Assembly (NCBI RefSeq): GCF_003205295.1 | Contig: NZ_QJRP01000002.1 | Coordinates: 292,758 to 356,757, forward strand | Reading direction: 5' to 3' | Length of the DNA: 64,000 nt | Origin: Pseudomonas mosselii | GTDB lineage: Bacteria; Pseudomonadota; Gammaproteobacteria; Pseudomonadales; Pseudomonadaceae | In this document: piece after piece, positions 5,957 to 17,085 of the stretch | How positions within the stretch are numbered: the stretch's first letter is position 1 | Layout of the letters: every line of letters starts with the position of its first letter | Notes under the pieces: model-generated | Told to the model about the DNA's origin: nothing | Databases searched by the model: none | What the model saw: only the letters and a program-made list of their open reading frames with translations | Made by a program: the position numbers and the translations under genes

Positions 5957-8900
5957 TTATAACGAGGGTTTCGATAGCGTGCCATCCGAAAGATCCGTTT
6001 GTGCTATGCGAAGAAAGGTCGCCGCGAACTCGTTCGGCGGCAGTGGCAGGCTGACGATGTAGCCTTGGATCTGCTCGCAGCCTTCGGCGGCCAGGAAGCG
6101 CTGCTGTGCCTGGTTTTCCACCCCTTCGGCAATGATCGTCAGCTGCATGCTGCGGCCCAGGGCGATGATGGCGCGGGCGATGGCGGCGTCGTGGGGGTCG
6201 TCGGGCAGGCCGCGGATGAACGACTGGTCGATCTTGAGGATATCCAGCGGCAGGCGCTTGAGGTAGCTGAGTGACGAGTAGCCGGTGCCGAAGTCGTCGA
6301 TGGCCAGCTGAACACCCAGCAGCTTGAGCTGGTGCAGCACGCTCAGCGCTTCCTCGGCCTGGCTCATGATGAAGTTTTCGGTGATCTCCAGCTGCAGGTC
6401 GCCGGCCTTGAGCTGGTAGCTGCGCAGCAGCTGTTCGATGCGCCGGGCCAGATTGGGCTGGCGCAACTGGGCGCCGGCCAGGTTGATCGAGAGCGGGCCG
6501 AAGGCGTGGTAGGCCTTCTTCCAGGCGTGCATCTGCCGGCAGGCCTGTTCCAGCACCCAGTCGCCGAGCTGCAGGATGGTGCCGTTCTCCTCGGCCAGGT
6601 GGATGAACTGCTCGGGCGGCACTTCGCCGAAAGTGGGGTGGGTCCAGCGGACCAGTGCCTCGGCGCCGACCAGGCTCTGGGTCTTGAGGCTGAACTTGGG
6701 CTGGTAGCACAGGCTCAGCTCGTTGCGTTCGATGGCGCGGCGCAGCTCGTGTTCCAGGGCGATGCGTTCGCTGGCCTGGGTGGTGAGCTCGCGGGTGTAG
6801 GCCTCGACGCGGTTGCGGCCCTTGGCCTTGGAGCGGTACATCGCGGCATCGGCGTTGCGGATCAGGCTAGCGACATCGCTGCCGTCCTGCGGGTACAGGC
6901 TGATGCCGATGCTGGCGCTGGTGAAGAACTCGTGCTCGCCGGCCTGGAATGGCGCGTGGAAACCGGCCAGCAGCTTGTTGGCGATTGCGCTGGCATCGCT
7001 GGGCTTGTGCAGGCCGGGCAGGAGAATGATGAACTCGTCGCCGCCCAGGCGGGCCACGGTGTCCACGTCGCGCACCTGCTCCTTGAGGCGCTGGGCGATA
7101 CCCTTGAGCAGCAGGTCGCCCACCGGGTGGCCGAGGCTGTCGTTGATGTGCTTGAAGCGGTCGAGGTCGAGGAACAGCACCGCGCCCTGGCGGTTGGATA
7201 TCTGGGCGCAGTTCAGTGCGGCCTGCAGGCGGCTTTCGAACAGGGCGCGGTTGGGCAGGCCGGTGAGCGGGTCGTGGTGGGCCTGGTAGTCAAGCTTGGC
7301 CTGGGCGTGCTTGAGGCTGGAGATATCGGCGAACACGGCGACGAAGTGGGTGATCTCGCGCTCGTGGTTGCGCACGGCGCTGATGGTCAGCCAGCCGGGG
7401 TACAGCTCGCCGTTCTTGCGCTTGTTGTAGATCTCGCCCTGCCAGTGACCCTCGGCGGTCAGCTGGTGCCACATGGCAACGTAGAAGGCACTGTCGTGCT
7501 GGCCGGAGGCGAGCAGGCGCGGGGTCTGGCCGAGGGCTTCGATCTCGCTGTAGCCGGTGATCTCGCTGAAGGCGCGGTTGACCGCGCTGATACGCTGGTC
7601 GGTGTCGGTGATCAGCACGCCCTCGGCGGTGTTCTCGAACACCGTGGCGGCCAGTTGCAGTTTCTCCTGCATCAGGTGGCGTTCGGTGATGTCGCGGGCG
7701 ATGGTCAGCATGCAGTCGACGCCGCCGATCGGCAGCGGCCGGGCGGACAGCTCGCAGAGGCGGATCTGCCCGTCGCTGCGGCGGATATGGCAGCTGAAGT
7801 CGCGCACGAAGCCATCGCGCTGGAGTTGATCGACCAGACGCTGGCGCTCGTTGAGGTCGACCCAGATGCCCAGGTCCAGCGAGGTCTGGTCGACCGTGGT
7901 ACTGATGTCGTAGCCGGTCAGGCGGCAGAAACCTTCGTTGACCTCCAGCAACAGGCCGTCGCTCTGGCGCGACAGCAGCAGGCCGTCGGGGGAGGCGTGG
8001 AAGGCCTTGGCGAACTTCTCCTCGGAGGTCTGCAGTTGCTGCTGGGTTTCCTTGAGCTGGCTGATGTCGCGGATCGCCACCACCAGTGCCGGCATGCTGT
8101 CCAGTTCGAAGGTTTCGGCCGAGGTCAGGCCGGTGAACAGTTCGCCGTTGTTGCGCCGGAAGGTCATTTCCAGGTTGCGGATGCCGCCGCGGTGCAGGCG
8201 TTCGAGCAATGCCGGGCCGGTACCGGCCACGCCCCACAGGCCGAGCTCGGTGGCGGTGCGGCCGATCACTTGCGCAGGATTCAGGCCGATCAGCTCCTCG
8301 AACGCTTCGTTGACCTCCAGCAGGCAGCCGTCGCTGTGCCGGGCGATGATCAGGATGTCCGGGCATTGCTGGAACACCGAGGCGAACTTCTGTTCAGACA
8401 GGCGCAGGGCATCCTCGGTATGCTTGGTCTCGCTGATGTCGATCATCAGCCCGCGCATCAGCGACTTGTGGCCGTGCTCGATCATGCTGACGATATTGCG
8501 CACCCACAGGGTATGGCCGTCGGCGCGGATCACCCGGTAGTCGAGGCTGTGATCGCGTCCGGCCGCCGTTTCACTGTCGCAGTAGGCCTGCGCCCAGAGG
8601 GCATCCTCCGGGTGCAGGATGCTGCGCCAGAAGCCGGGCTTGAGCCACTCACCCGTGGGGTAACCGAGCAGGTCCTCGGCGTGGGGCGAGACATAGCTGT
8701 AGCTGAAGTCGTTGGCATCGGCCTCCCAGGCCACCGCCGACAGGCTCTCGATCAGGCCACGGTAGTGGTACTCGCTGCTGCGCAGCTCCTGTTCCAGGGC
8801 GATGCGCCGGGAAATCTCCGAACTCAGGCGGCGGTTGATGCGAATCACCACCGCCAGGATGGCCATCAGCACCAGCACCGCCGGCAGGCCATAGAGCAGC

Positions 8901-9700
8901 ACATCGTGCCAGAAGGTCCGCTGATCGACGACGTTGCCCACCCAGCGTTGCTGGATATGGCTGACCTCACTGCTGCTCATGTCGGCCATGACCTTGTCGA
9001 GGATGCCGACCAGCACCTTTTGCTGGCGGGGCACGGCCATGGCCAGCTGGTAGCGGTAAGGGGTCTCACCGCTGACGTACAGGCCGTCCAGCTTGAGCTG
9101 ACGCAGGCTCCAGATGCTCGAGGCGAGGTCGCCGACCACCGCGTCCACCTCATCGGTGGCCAGGGCCTGCAGGGTTGAGCTGACGTTGGGCATGGCCACC
9201 AGGTTGAGATCCGGGTGGTGGGTGCGCAGCAGTTCGTGGGGCGCGTAGTTCTCAACCACTGCGATCTTCAGGCCGTAAAGGTCCTTGAGGTTGCGCGGTT
9301 GCGCGCCGCCGGAATGGGCGAGGATGACGATCGGGAAATCCAGGTAGGGGCGGGTGAAGGCCAGGTAGTTCTGGCGCTCCGGGGTGGACATGATCCCGGG
9401 GAGCAGGTCGAGGCGGTTGCTGCGCGCCTGTTCGAGCACTTCGGTCCAGCTGCTGGGCTCGATCGGCTTGAGGGTGATCCCCAGTCGTTCCTGGATCAGG
9501 GCGATGTAATCGGCGGCCAATCCCTGGTAGTGACCTTCCTGGTCGCGAAATTCGAACGGCGGCCATGAAGCATCGACGCCCAGGCGCAGCTGCGGGTGGG
9601 CGCTGAGCCAGGCTTGTTCCTCGTCGGTCAGGGTCAGGGCGCCGGCCGTTGTGTTCCAGGCGAGCAGGAGCAGCAACAGGAAGGCCGGCATCATGGGCAT
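5957..9700 (-). CDS. Membrane sensor with SBP, PAS, GGDEF and EAL domains
   Basis: 1247 residues; cyclic-di-GMP turnover enzyme at the inner membrane. Order: signal peptide; periplasmic solute-binding domain of the amino-acid type (about 20-250, LRLGVDASWPPFEF); a transmembrane helix near 270-290; four PAS/PAC modules (about 310-800); GGDEF domain with intact RLGGDEF; EAL domain with GAEALVRW, DDFGTGYSSL, KIDQSFI and EGVE. Both catalytic signatures are complete, so it could make or degrade c-di-GMP. The usual QGYLFSKP near the C-terminus reads QGYIVSLP, a mild deviation. The start at 9700 (MPMMPAF) is preferred over 9745 because GAGAGG precedes it and it gives a clean signal peptide. The ligand is unknown. 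Confidence 0.9.
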   Translation of the reverse strand: MPMMPAFLLLLLLAWNTTAGALTLTDEEQAWLSAHPQLRLGVDASWPPFEFRDQEGHYQGLAADYIALIQERLGITLKPIEPSSWTEVLEQARSNRLDLLPGIMSTPERQNYLAFTRPYLDFPIVILAHSGGAQPRNLKDLYGLKIAVVENYAPHELLRTHHPDLNLVAMPNVSSTLQALATDEVDAVVGDLASSIWSLRQLKLDGLYVSGETPYRYQLAMAVPRQQKVLVGILDKVMADMSSSEVSHIQQRWVGNVVDQRTFWHDVLLYGLPAVLVLMAILAVVIRINRRLSSEISRRIALEQELRSSEYHYRGLIESLSAVAWEADANDFSYSYVSPHAEDLLGYPTGEWLKPGFWRSILHPEDALWAQAYCDSETAAGRDHSLDYRVIRADGHTLWVRNIVSMIEHGHKSLMRGLMIDISETKHTEDALRLSEQKFASVFQQCPDILIIARHSDGCLLEVNEAFEELIGLNPAQVIGRTATELGLWGVAGTGPALLERLHRGGIRNLEMTFRRNNGELFTGLTSAETFELDSMPALVVAIRDISQLKETQQQLQTSEEKFAKAFHASPDGLLLSRQSDGLLLEVNEGFCRLTGYDISTTVDQTSLDLGIWVDLNERQRLVDQLQRDGFVRDFSCHIRRSDGQIRLCELSARPLPIGGVDCMLTIARDITERHLMQEKLQLAATVFENTAEGVLITDTDQRISAVNRAFSEITGYSEIEALGQTPRLLASGQHDSAFYVAMWHQLTAEGHWQGEIYNKRKNGELYPGWLTISAVRNHEREITHFVAVFADISSLKHAQAKLDYQAHHDPLTGLPNRALFESRLQAALNCAQISNRQGAVLFLDLDRFKHINDSLGHPVGDLLLKGIAQRLKEQVRDVDTVARLGGDEFIILLPGLHKPSDASAIANKLLAGFHAPFQAGEHEFFTSASIGISLYPQDGSDVASLIRNADAAMYRSKAKGRNRVEAYTRELTTQASERIALEHELRRAIERNELSLCYQPKFSLKTQSLVGAEALVRWTHPTFGEVPPEQFIHLAEENGTILQLGDWVLEQACRQMHAWKKAYHAFGPLSINLAGAQLRQPNLARRIEQLLRSYQLKAGDLQLEITENFIMSQAEEALSVLHQLKLLGVQLAIDDFGTGYSSLSYLKRLPLDILKIDQSFIRGLPDDPHDAAIARAIIALGRSMQLTIIAEGVENQAQQRFLAAEGCEQIQGYIVSLPLPPNEFAATFLRIAQTDLSDGTLSKPSL

Positions 9701-9787
9701 AGCGGCCTCTCGAACAGGGGGTCTGATTCGAGTGTAGACGGGCATTCCGCCCGCTGGGTAGACCGTGGCAACGACCTTCTGTCACAT

Positions 9788-9815
9788 AAGAAAAACCCCG
9801 GCCTGGGCCGGGGTT
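9788..9815 (-). terminator. Terminator of rpoD
   Basis: AACCCCGGCC (9794-9803) and GGCCGGGGTT (9806-9815) form a GC-rich stem. On the minus strand the stem is followed by a run of T (9791-9795), directly after the rpoD stop codon. Confidence 0.8.
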
Positions 9816-9820
9816 CGTCT

Positions 9821-11671
<1,851 letters not shown>

Positions 11672-11738
11672 AACACCCTATCCACTGAAGGTCTTGGCGG
11701 GCAAAAAACAAGCCGAGGATTATACCCGAACCTGGACC

Positions 11739-13727
11739 TCACGCGCCAGATGAGGTCGGGTTTTGTGCTGGAACATTGCGGCTCAGCAGGGCGAGCAGCT
11801 GAGATTTTTCCTCTGTGCTCAGTTCGCTTAGACGCGCTTTCCTGAGCAGATGTTCCAGGCTTCGCTCGCGCTGGCGAGCGGACAAACTAGTTATAGTGTC
11901 GAAAAACTGTTGTTCAAGGTTATCGGCATCGATCAACCATTCCTTTTCCGCCAGGGCGCGCAGCAGACGGCCCTGCTCGGTGCCGTGCCAGCGTGCGATC
12001 AGCTGCATTGAGCTTAGCTTAGGATTCTTCTGCGCGGCCTCGATCAGTGCCACCAGCAGTTGGCTGTACAGCTGCTCTTCGTCGGCGAAGTGGCTGGCGT
12101 CCTCGACCTTGCCGGCCAGTAACGGGTGGTGCAGCAGGGTACGCAGGGCCGAGAGCGTTGGCGGTTCGACCGGGGCTGGTACCCGTGGCGGGGCTTCACC
12201 GCGCTGGCCATCGCGCTGCCAGGGTTTGCCGCCTTTCTTGTCCCATGGCTTGCCGTCCCACTGCTTCTTGCCGCCGCCCTTGTTCGGTGTCCAGGGGCGT
12301 TGCTCCTGCTGCTGCGGGGCATAGTCGGGCTGGTAGTGCATGTCGCCGTGGTCCGGCGTGTAGCTGGCCATGGCGTCGTAGTCGTAACCGGGGTCGTAGT
12401 CCGGCACGCTTGGCGCTGGCGCGCTCTGCGCCAGCTGTTCCATCTGCTGTGGGTCGAGGCCGGTGATGTCCTTCAGGCGGTTGCGCATCAACTGGCGCAG
12501 GTTGGCGCCTGGGACTTTCTCGATCAGTGGCGCGGCCAGGGTGACCATGTGCGCCTTGCCCTCCAGCGAGCGCGGGTCGGCCTCGTTGCTCAATTGCTCG
12601 AAGAAGTAGTCGGCCAAAGGCTGGGCGTGCTGGTTGATGCGGGCCTGGAAGGCGTCGGTGCCTTCGGCGCGCACCAGGCTGTCCGGGTCTTCACCCTCGG
12701 GCAGGAACAGGAAGCGTGCGCGGCGGCCATCCTGCAGGCTCGACAGGGTTGCCTCCAGGGCGCGCCAGGCGGCCTTGCGTCCGGCCTGGTCGCCGTCGAA
12801 GCAGAACAGCACGCTAGGCACCACGCGGAACAGGCGCTTGAGGTGCTCCTCGCTGGTGGAGGTGCCGAGGGTGGCCACCGCGTTGCGCAGGCCCTGCTGG
12901 GCCAGGGCGATGACGTCCATGTAGCCCTCGACCACAATGATCTCGTCGAGGTTGCGGTTGTGTTTGCGTGCCTCGTACAGGCCGTACAGCTCCTGGCCCT
13001 TGTGGAACACCGGGGTTTCCGGGGAATTCAGGTACTTGGGCTTGTCGTCGCCCAGTACCCGGCCACCGAAGGCGATGACCCGGCCACGGCTGTCGCGGAT
13101 CGGGAACATCACCCGGTCGCGGAAGCGGTCGTAGCGCTTGCCGCTCTCGGCGTTCTCGATCAAGAGGCCTGCGTCGATCATCACTTTCTGCTGCAGCGAG
13201 TCGGCGCCCAGGTGCTTGAGCAGGTTGTCCCAACCCGGCGGGGCGAAGCCCAGGCCAAAGTCGCGGGCGATCTCGCCGGACAGGCCGCGACCCTTGAGAT
13301 AGTCCACCGCCGCCTTGCGGGTGGCGTGGCTGCGCAGGGCCTGGCGATAGAACTCGCTGGCCGCTTCCAGCAGCGGGTAAAGCGGTGAATCGGTTGGCTG
13401 GCGCGGTTTCTGCCCGCGACGACCTTCCTCGCGGGGCACTTCCATGCCGGCTGCGCGGGCCAGTTCCTCGACTGCCTGGGGGAAGTCCAGGTTGTCGTGG
13501 TCCATGATGAAGCCGAGCGCATTGCCGCCGGCGCCGCAGCCGAAGCAATAGTAGAACTGCTTGTCTGGGCTGACGGTGAAGGAGGGGCTCTTTTCCTTGT
13601 GGAACGGGCAGCAGGCGGAGAGATTCTTGCCGGTCTTCTTCAGCTGGACGCGCGAACTCACCACATCGACGATGTCGGTGCGGTTGAGAAGGTCATCGAT
13701 GAAGCTCTGGGGAATCAGCCCGGCCAT
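11739..13727 (-). CDS. dnaG: DNA primase
   Basis: 662 residues. It synthesises RNA primers at the replication fork. The N-terminal zinc ribbon has CPFHKE and CFGCGAGG (CHC2 ligands). The TOPRIM core carries EGYMD and FDGDQAGRKA. A low-complexity linker rich in Gln, Gly, Lys and Trp (about residues 430-530) precedes the C-terminal DnaB-binding domain. The C-terminal domain ends with KARLSELSTEEKSQLLALLSR. The gene is downstream of rpsU and upstream of rpoD, as in most gammaproteobacteria. The linker is longer than in E. coli, which explains the larger size. Confidence 0.98.
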   Translation of the reverse strand: MAGLIPQSFIDDLLNRTDIVDVVSSRVQLKKTGKNLSACCPFHKEKSPSFTVSPDKQFYYCFGCGAGGNALGFIMDHDNLDFPQAVEELARAAGMEVPREEGRRGQKPRQPTDSPLYPLLEAASEFYRQALRSHATRKAAVDYLKGRGLSGEIARDFGLGFAPPGWDNLLKHLGADSLQQKVMIDAGLLIENAESGKRYDRFRDRVMFPIRDSRGRVIAFGGRVLGDDKPKYLNSPETPVFHKGQELYGLYEARKHNRNLDEIIVVEGYMDVIALAQQGLRNAVATLGTSTSEEHLKRLFRVVPSVLFCFDGDQAGRKAAWRALEATLSSLQDGRRARFLFLPEGEDPDSLVRAEGTDAFQARINQHAQPLADYFFEQLSNEADPRSLEGKAHMVTLAAPLIEKVPGANLRQLMRNRLKDITGLDPQQMEQLAQSAPAPSVPDYDPGYDYDAMASYTPDHGDMHYQPDYAPQQQEQRPWTPNKGGGKKQWDGKPWDKKGGKPWQRDGQRGEAPPRVPAPVEPPTLSALRTLLHHPLLAGKVEDASHFADEEQLYSQLLVALIEAAQKNPKLSSMQLIARWHGTEQGRLLRALAEKEWLIDADNLEQQFFDTITSLSARQRERSLEHLLRKARLSELSTEEKSQLLALLSRNVPAQNPTSSGA

Positions 13728-13948
13728 GGCAGTCTCGTCATCTGGCAGCTGGCAAGTCTAAACGCTTGTGCGCGGGTTTGGCGTGGGGTATCTCGCAGGA
13801 AGAGGAGTGTGCTCGTCACCAGCCCATGAAGGGCTCGTCAGAAAGACGTGCACGCCTGGTCGGGGACCAGTTCTGACGCGTTGATGCAGGTTGCCCATGG
13901 CTTTTGCCGGGGCACCCAGGGCGCATGGCCAAGGGTTTGAAGCGACCG

Positions 13949-13983
13949 CTGCCATCAGCCCGGCACGAGGCCGGGCATGGCAG
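13949..13983 (-). promoter_or_regulatory. Hairpin between rpsU and dnaG
   Basis: A long stem: CTGCCAT plus GCCCGGC pair with their complements across the loop, with a two-base bulge. No T run follows on the minus strand, so it is not a simple terminator. In E. coli the same interval holds a weak terminator that lowers dnaG expression relative to rpsU. A similar role, or an RNA-processing or stability role, is inferred. Confidence 0.5.
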
Positions 13984-14007
13984 AAGCTTTGCGTAGAACG
14001 GCTGTAC

Positions 14008-14223
14008 TTAGTACAGACGAACGGCGCGGCGCTGTTCGCGCTGAACCTTCTTGGCGTGACGCTTTACAGCGGCAGCGGCTTTGCGCTTGCGCTCGGCGGT
14101 CGGCTTCTCGTAAAACTCGCGGCTACGAACTTCAGCCAGTACACCGGCTTTTTCGCAGGAGCGCTTGAAACGACGCAGAGCTACGTCGAAGGGTTCGTTC
14201 TCTTTAACTTTGACGGCTGGCAT
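14008..14223 (-). CDS. rpsU: 30S ribosomal protein S21 (bS21)
   Basis: 71 residues, basic: [19 protein letters not shown], then FKRSCEKAG, and an Arg/Lys-rich C-terminus. bS21 sits near the 3' end of 16S rRNA and aids initiation. It is the first gene of the rpsU-dnaG-rpoD operon and diverges from tsaD across a 205-nt gap. A gap of 280 nt with a hairpin separates it from dnaG, which allows different expression levels. Confidence 0.98.
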   Translation of the reverse strand: MPAVKVKENEPFDVALRRFKRSCEKAGVLAEVRSREFYEKPTAERKRKAAAAVKRHAKKVQREQRRAVRLY

Positions 14224-14428
14224 CCAGGGCTACCTTAATTCATTACCGGGGTAGACGTGCTCCTGGCAAAACATAAGGTGTGCTGGAGAACGTCGGTTTT
14301 CAAGGGTTGCGGATGTTAACCCTTAGCTGGCCGGAATGCAAAGCCTCTGATCGAAAACCGCTGGTCGGCACCGGACACGGGGACTATCATGCGCGCCTTC
14401 GAATTCAGCCTCAACAAGGCACGGACCC

Positions 14429-15454
14429 ATGCTAGTACTGGGATTGGAAACATCCTGCGACGAAACTGGCGTCGCATTATACGACAGTGAGCGCGGCCTG
14501 CTGGCCGACGCGCTGTTCAGCCAGATCGACCTGCACCGCGTCTATGGCGGCGTGGTGCCCGAACTCGCCTCGCGTGACCACGTCAAGCGCATGCTGCCGT
14601 TGATCCGCCAGGTGCTGCAGGAAGCCGACTGCGTCGCCACCGAGATCGACGCCATCGCCTACACCGCGGGTCCTGGCCTGGTCGGCGCGTTGCTGGTGGG
14701 CGCCTCCTGCGCCCAGGCGCTGGCCTTCGCCTGGGATATTCCGGCGATCGGCGTGCACCATATGGAAGGCCACCTGCTGGCGCCGATGCTCGAGGAGCAG
14801 CCGCCGGAGTTTCCGTTCGTCGCCTTGTTGGTGTCTGGCGGCCACACCCAGCTGGTACGGGTCGATGGCATCGGCCAATACGAGCTGCTGGGCGAGAGCC
14901 TGGACGACGCCGCTGGCGAAGCCTTCGACAAGACAGCCAAGCTGATCGGCCTCAATTATCCGGGCGGCCCGGAAATCGCCCGTCTGGCCGAGCAAGGCAC
15001 GCCTGGGCGTTTCGTGTTCCCGCGACCGATGTGCGATCGGCCTGGTCTGCAGTTCAGCTTCAGCGGCCTCAAGACCTTCGCCCTGAACACCTGGCAGCAA
15101 TGCCGCGACGCCGGGGACGACAACGAGCAAACCCGTTGCGACGTGTCGCTGGCGTTCCAGCAGGCGGTGGTGGAGACTCTGACCATCAAGTGCAAGCGCG
15201 CCCTCAAGCAGACTGGCCTCAAGCGTCTGGTCATCGCCGGTGGCGTGAGCGCCAACAAGGCCTTGCGCATTTCGCTGGAAGAGATGCTGGCCAGCATCAA
15301 GGGCAACGTCTATTACGCTCGTCCACGGTTCTGCACCGACAATGGCGCGATGATCGCCTATGCCGGTTGCCAGCGCCTGTTGGCCGGGCAGCAGCAGGAC
15401 CTGGCCATCAGCGTGCAGGCGCGCTGGCCGATGGAGCAGTTGCCGGCGGTGTGA
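14429..15454 (+). CDS. tsaD: tRNA threonylcarbamoyladenosine biosynthesis protein TsaD
   Basis: 341 residues, full length. With TsaB, TsaC and TsaE it makes the t6A37 modification of ANN-decoding tRNAs. The ASKHA-fold metal site is visible: HHMEGH (two His) and the later Asp in [12 protein letters not shown]. The N-terminus [16 protein letters not shown] is the family signature. It diverges from rpsU, as in E. coli. The start ATG at 14429 has AAGG upstream. Confidence 0.98.
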   Translation: MLVLGLETSCDETGVALYDSERGLLADALFSQIDLHRVYGGVVPELASRDHVKRMLPLIRQVLQEADCVATEIDAIAYTAGPGLVGALLVGASCAQALAFAWDIPAIGVHHMEGHLLAPMLEEQPPEFPFVALLVSGGHTQLVRVDGIGQYELLGESLDDAAGEAFDKTAKLIGLNYPGGPEIARLAEQGTPGRFVFPRPMCDRPGLQFSFSGLKTFALNTWQQCRDAGDDNEQTRCDVSLAFQQAVVETLTIKCKRALKQTGLKRLVIAGGVSANKALRISLEEMLASIKGNVYYARPRFCTDNGAMIAYAGCQRLLAGQQQDLAISVQARWPMEQLPAV

Positions 15455-15479
15455 ACCGTGCCGGACTCATGCGCACGTC

Positions 15480-16049
15480 TCAGAAATGGCGTTCGCGCCC
15501 GGCGAACAGGTCGCGCAGGTTGTTGCGATGACGCCAGACGATCAGGATCGTCAACACTGTCATCGGCAGCAACGCTTCGGGTTCGCGCCAGGCCAGCAGC
15601 GGCAGCGTCAACGGCGTGGCGATCAAGGCCGCCAGCGAGCTGGTGCGGGTGAGGTAGAAGGTCAGCAGCCAGGCGCCGATGGCCAGCAGCGCTGCGGGGA
15701 AGTACAGCGCCATCAGCATGCCGGCGGCAGTGGCCACGCCCTTGCCGCCCTGGAAGCGGAAGTAAACCGGGAACAGATGGCCAAGGACTGCGCAGATGCC
15801 GACCCAGGCCTGTTCCTGCTGGTCGAGCCCGGCCAGGCGGGCCAGCAGTACTGGCAACATGCCCTTGCACAGGTCGCCGAGCAGCGTCAGGATCGCCAGT
15901 TTGCGGCCGGCCAGGCGTAGCATGTTGGTCGCGCCGGCATTGCCCGAGCCGCTGGAGCGCGGGTCGGGGCTGCCGCTGAGGCGGCTCAGGACGATGGCGA
16001 AGGACAGAGAGCCGAGCAGGTAGGCAAGCAGCGCCAGTGACCAAAACAT
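15480..16049 (-). CDS. plsY: Glycerol-3-phosphate acyltransferase PlsY
   Basis: 189 residues, an integral membrane protein with about five helices. It transfers the acyl group from acyl-phosphate (made by PlsX) to glycerol-3-phosphate, the first step of phospholipid synthesis. The three conserved motifs are present: [16 protein letters not shown] with the following region, and [12 protein letters not shown]. It converges with tsaD and diverges from folB. Confidence 0.97.
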   Translation of the reverse strand: MFWSLALLAYLLGSLSFAIVLSRLSGSPDPRSSGSGNAGATNMLRLAGRKLAILTLLGDLCKGMLPVLLARLAGLDQQEQAWVGICAVLGHLFPVYFRFQGGKGVATAAGMLMALYFPAALLAIGAWLLTFYLTRTSSLAALIATPLTLPLLAWREPEALLPMTVLTILIVWRHRNNLRDLFAGRERHF

Positions 16050-16123
16050 GCTAACTATTCCGGGCGAGGACGCCCTGATTCTAACGGCGCTCGTCGCCCT
16101 TGTCGTGCTGTGGAGAGAAGTGC

Positions 16124-16480
16124 TTGGACAGAGTGTTCATCGAAGGCCTGGAAGTCGATACCGTCATCGGTGCCTATGACTGGGAGCGTGATATTCGCCA
16201 GTGCCTGCGCCTGGACCTGAGCTTCGCCTGGGACAACCGCCCGGCGGCCGCCGGTGACGACCTGTCGCTGGCGCTGGACTACGCCAGTGTCTCGGCGCGG
16301 GTCCAGGCCTTCGCCGAGCAGGCGCGCTTCGAGCTGGTGGAGACGTTCGCCGAGCGTCTGGTGGCGGTGCTGATGGACGAGTTCAAGATCCCGTGGGTGC
16401 GCCTGAAGCTGACCAAGCCGGGTGCGGTGCCTGCGGCCCGTGGCGGTGTAGGCGTGGAGATCGAGCGCGGATGTCTCTGA
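16124..16480 (+). CDS. folB: Dihydroneopterin aldolase
   Basis: 118 residues. It cleaves 7,8-dihydroneopterin to 6-hydroxymethyl-dihydropterin and glycolaldehyde in folate synthesis. [18 protein letters not shown] and the catalytic-region motif ETFAERLV identify it. The start is a TTG at 16124 (MDRVFIEGL), with GGAGAG about 10 nt upstream. An in-frame TTG at 16100 would add eight residues and lacks a ribosome site. It overlaps folK by 10 nt, so the two folate enzymes are translationally coupled. Confidence 0.93.
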   Translation: MDRVFIEGLEVDTVIGAYDWERDIRQCLRLDLSFAWDNRPAAAGDDLSLALDYASVSARVQAFAEQARFELVETFAERLVAVLMDEFKIPWVRLKLTKPGAVPAARGGVGVEIERGCL

Positions 16481-16980
16481 GTACGGTATATCTCGGGCTG
16501 GGCAGCAACATCGAGCGCGAGCGGCACTTGTGTGCGGGGCTCGATGCGTTGGCAGGCATGCTCAGTGACATGCACTGCTCCGCAGTGTTCGAGAGCCAGG
16601 CCGTGGGAATCAAAAGCGGCCCGTTCTACAACCTGGTGGTGCGCGGATGCACCGACCTGCCACTGCTGGAACTCGACCGCCGGCTCAAGTTCATCGAGGC
16701 CGAAAATGGCCGCTACGCCCCGGATCGTAAAGGGCTGCCGCTGGATATCGATGTGCTGATGTTCGATGACCTGTGTGGCACGTTCAATGGTCTGGTGCTG
16801 CCGCGGGCGGAGATCGTGAAGAACGCCTTTGTGCTGTGGCCGTTGTCGTTGCTGGCACCGGAACTGGGGCATCCGGGCGAGGGCAAGTCCATGGGGCAGC
16901 TGTGGCGGGAGGCGAGCATTGAACAGGTGCTGGCGCCGGTGCCGTTCGAATGGCGGGGTTTGCAGCTGACCGTGATCTGA
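16471..16980 (+). CDS. folK: 2-amino-4-hydroxy-6-hydroxymethyldihydropteridine pyrophosphokinase
   Basis: 169 residues. It transfers pyrophosphate from ATP to 6-hydroxymethyl-dihydropterin, the step after FolB. The N-terminus VYLGLGSNIERE and the motif GLPLDIDVLMFDD (related to the catalytic RWGPRTLDLDIL signature) identify it. The signature has R-x-x-K-G-L-P instead of the usual WGPRTLD, a variant seen in the second FolK type of pseudomonads. A second folK, typically beside panB, would be expected elsewhere in the genome. It overlaps folB and ends just before a REP pair. Confidence 0.9.
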   Translation: MSLSTVYLGLGSNIERERHLCAGLDALAGMLSDMHCSAVFESQAVGIKSGPFYNLVVRGCTDLPLLELDRRLKFIEAENGRYAPDRKGLPLDIDVLMFDDLCGTFNGLVLPRAEIVKNAFVLWPLSLLAPELGHPGEGKSMGQLWREASIEQVLAPVPFEWRGLQLTVI

Positions 16981-17004
16981 TCCGGGATATCCTTCGTTGC
17001 TGAT

Positions 17005-17079
17005 GGCCCATTCGCGGGCAAGCCCGCTCCCACAGGGTCATGCGCAACTGTGGGGAGCGGGCTTGCCCGCGAATGGGCC
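17005..17079. repeat. REP pair between folK and cca
   Basis: Two inverted copies of a GGGAGCGGGCTTGCCCGCGAA-type REP, extended by GGCCCATT/AATGGGCC. They lie between the convergent folK and cca genes and could act as a transcription barrier or stability element. Confidence 0.85.
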
Positions 17080-17085
17080 TGGCGA

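Noticed and set aside
6332..9178. 948-codon open frame on the plus strand opposite the GGDEF-EAL gene
   Set aside because: It is the reverse frame of a GC-rich gene with G/C at third positions, which removes stops on the opposite strand. It is rich in Ala, Gly, Gln and His, has no domain, and the minus-strand protein has clear conserved motifs.
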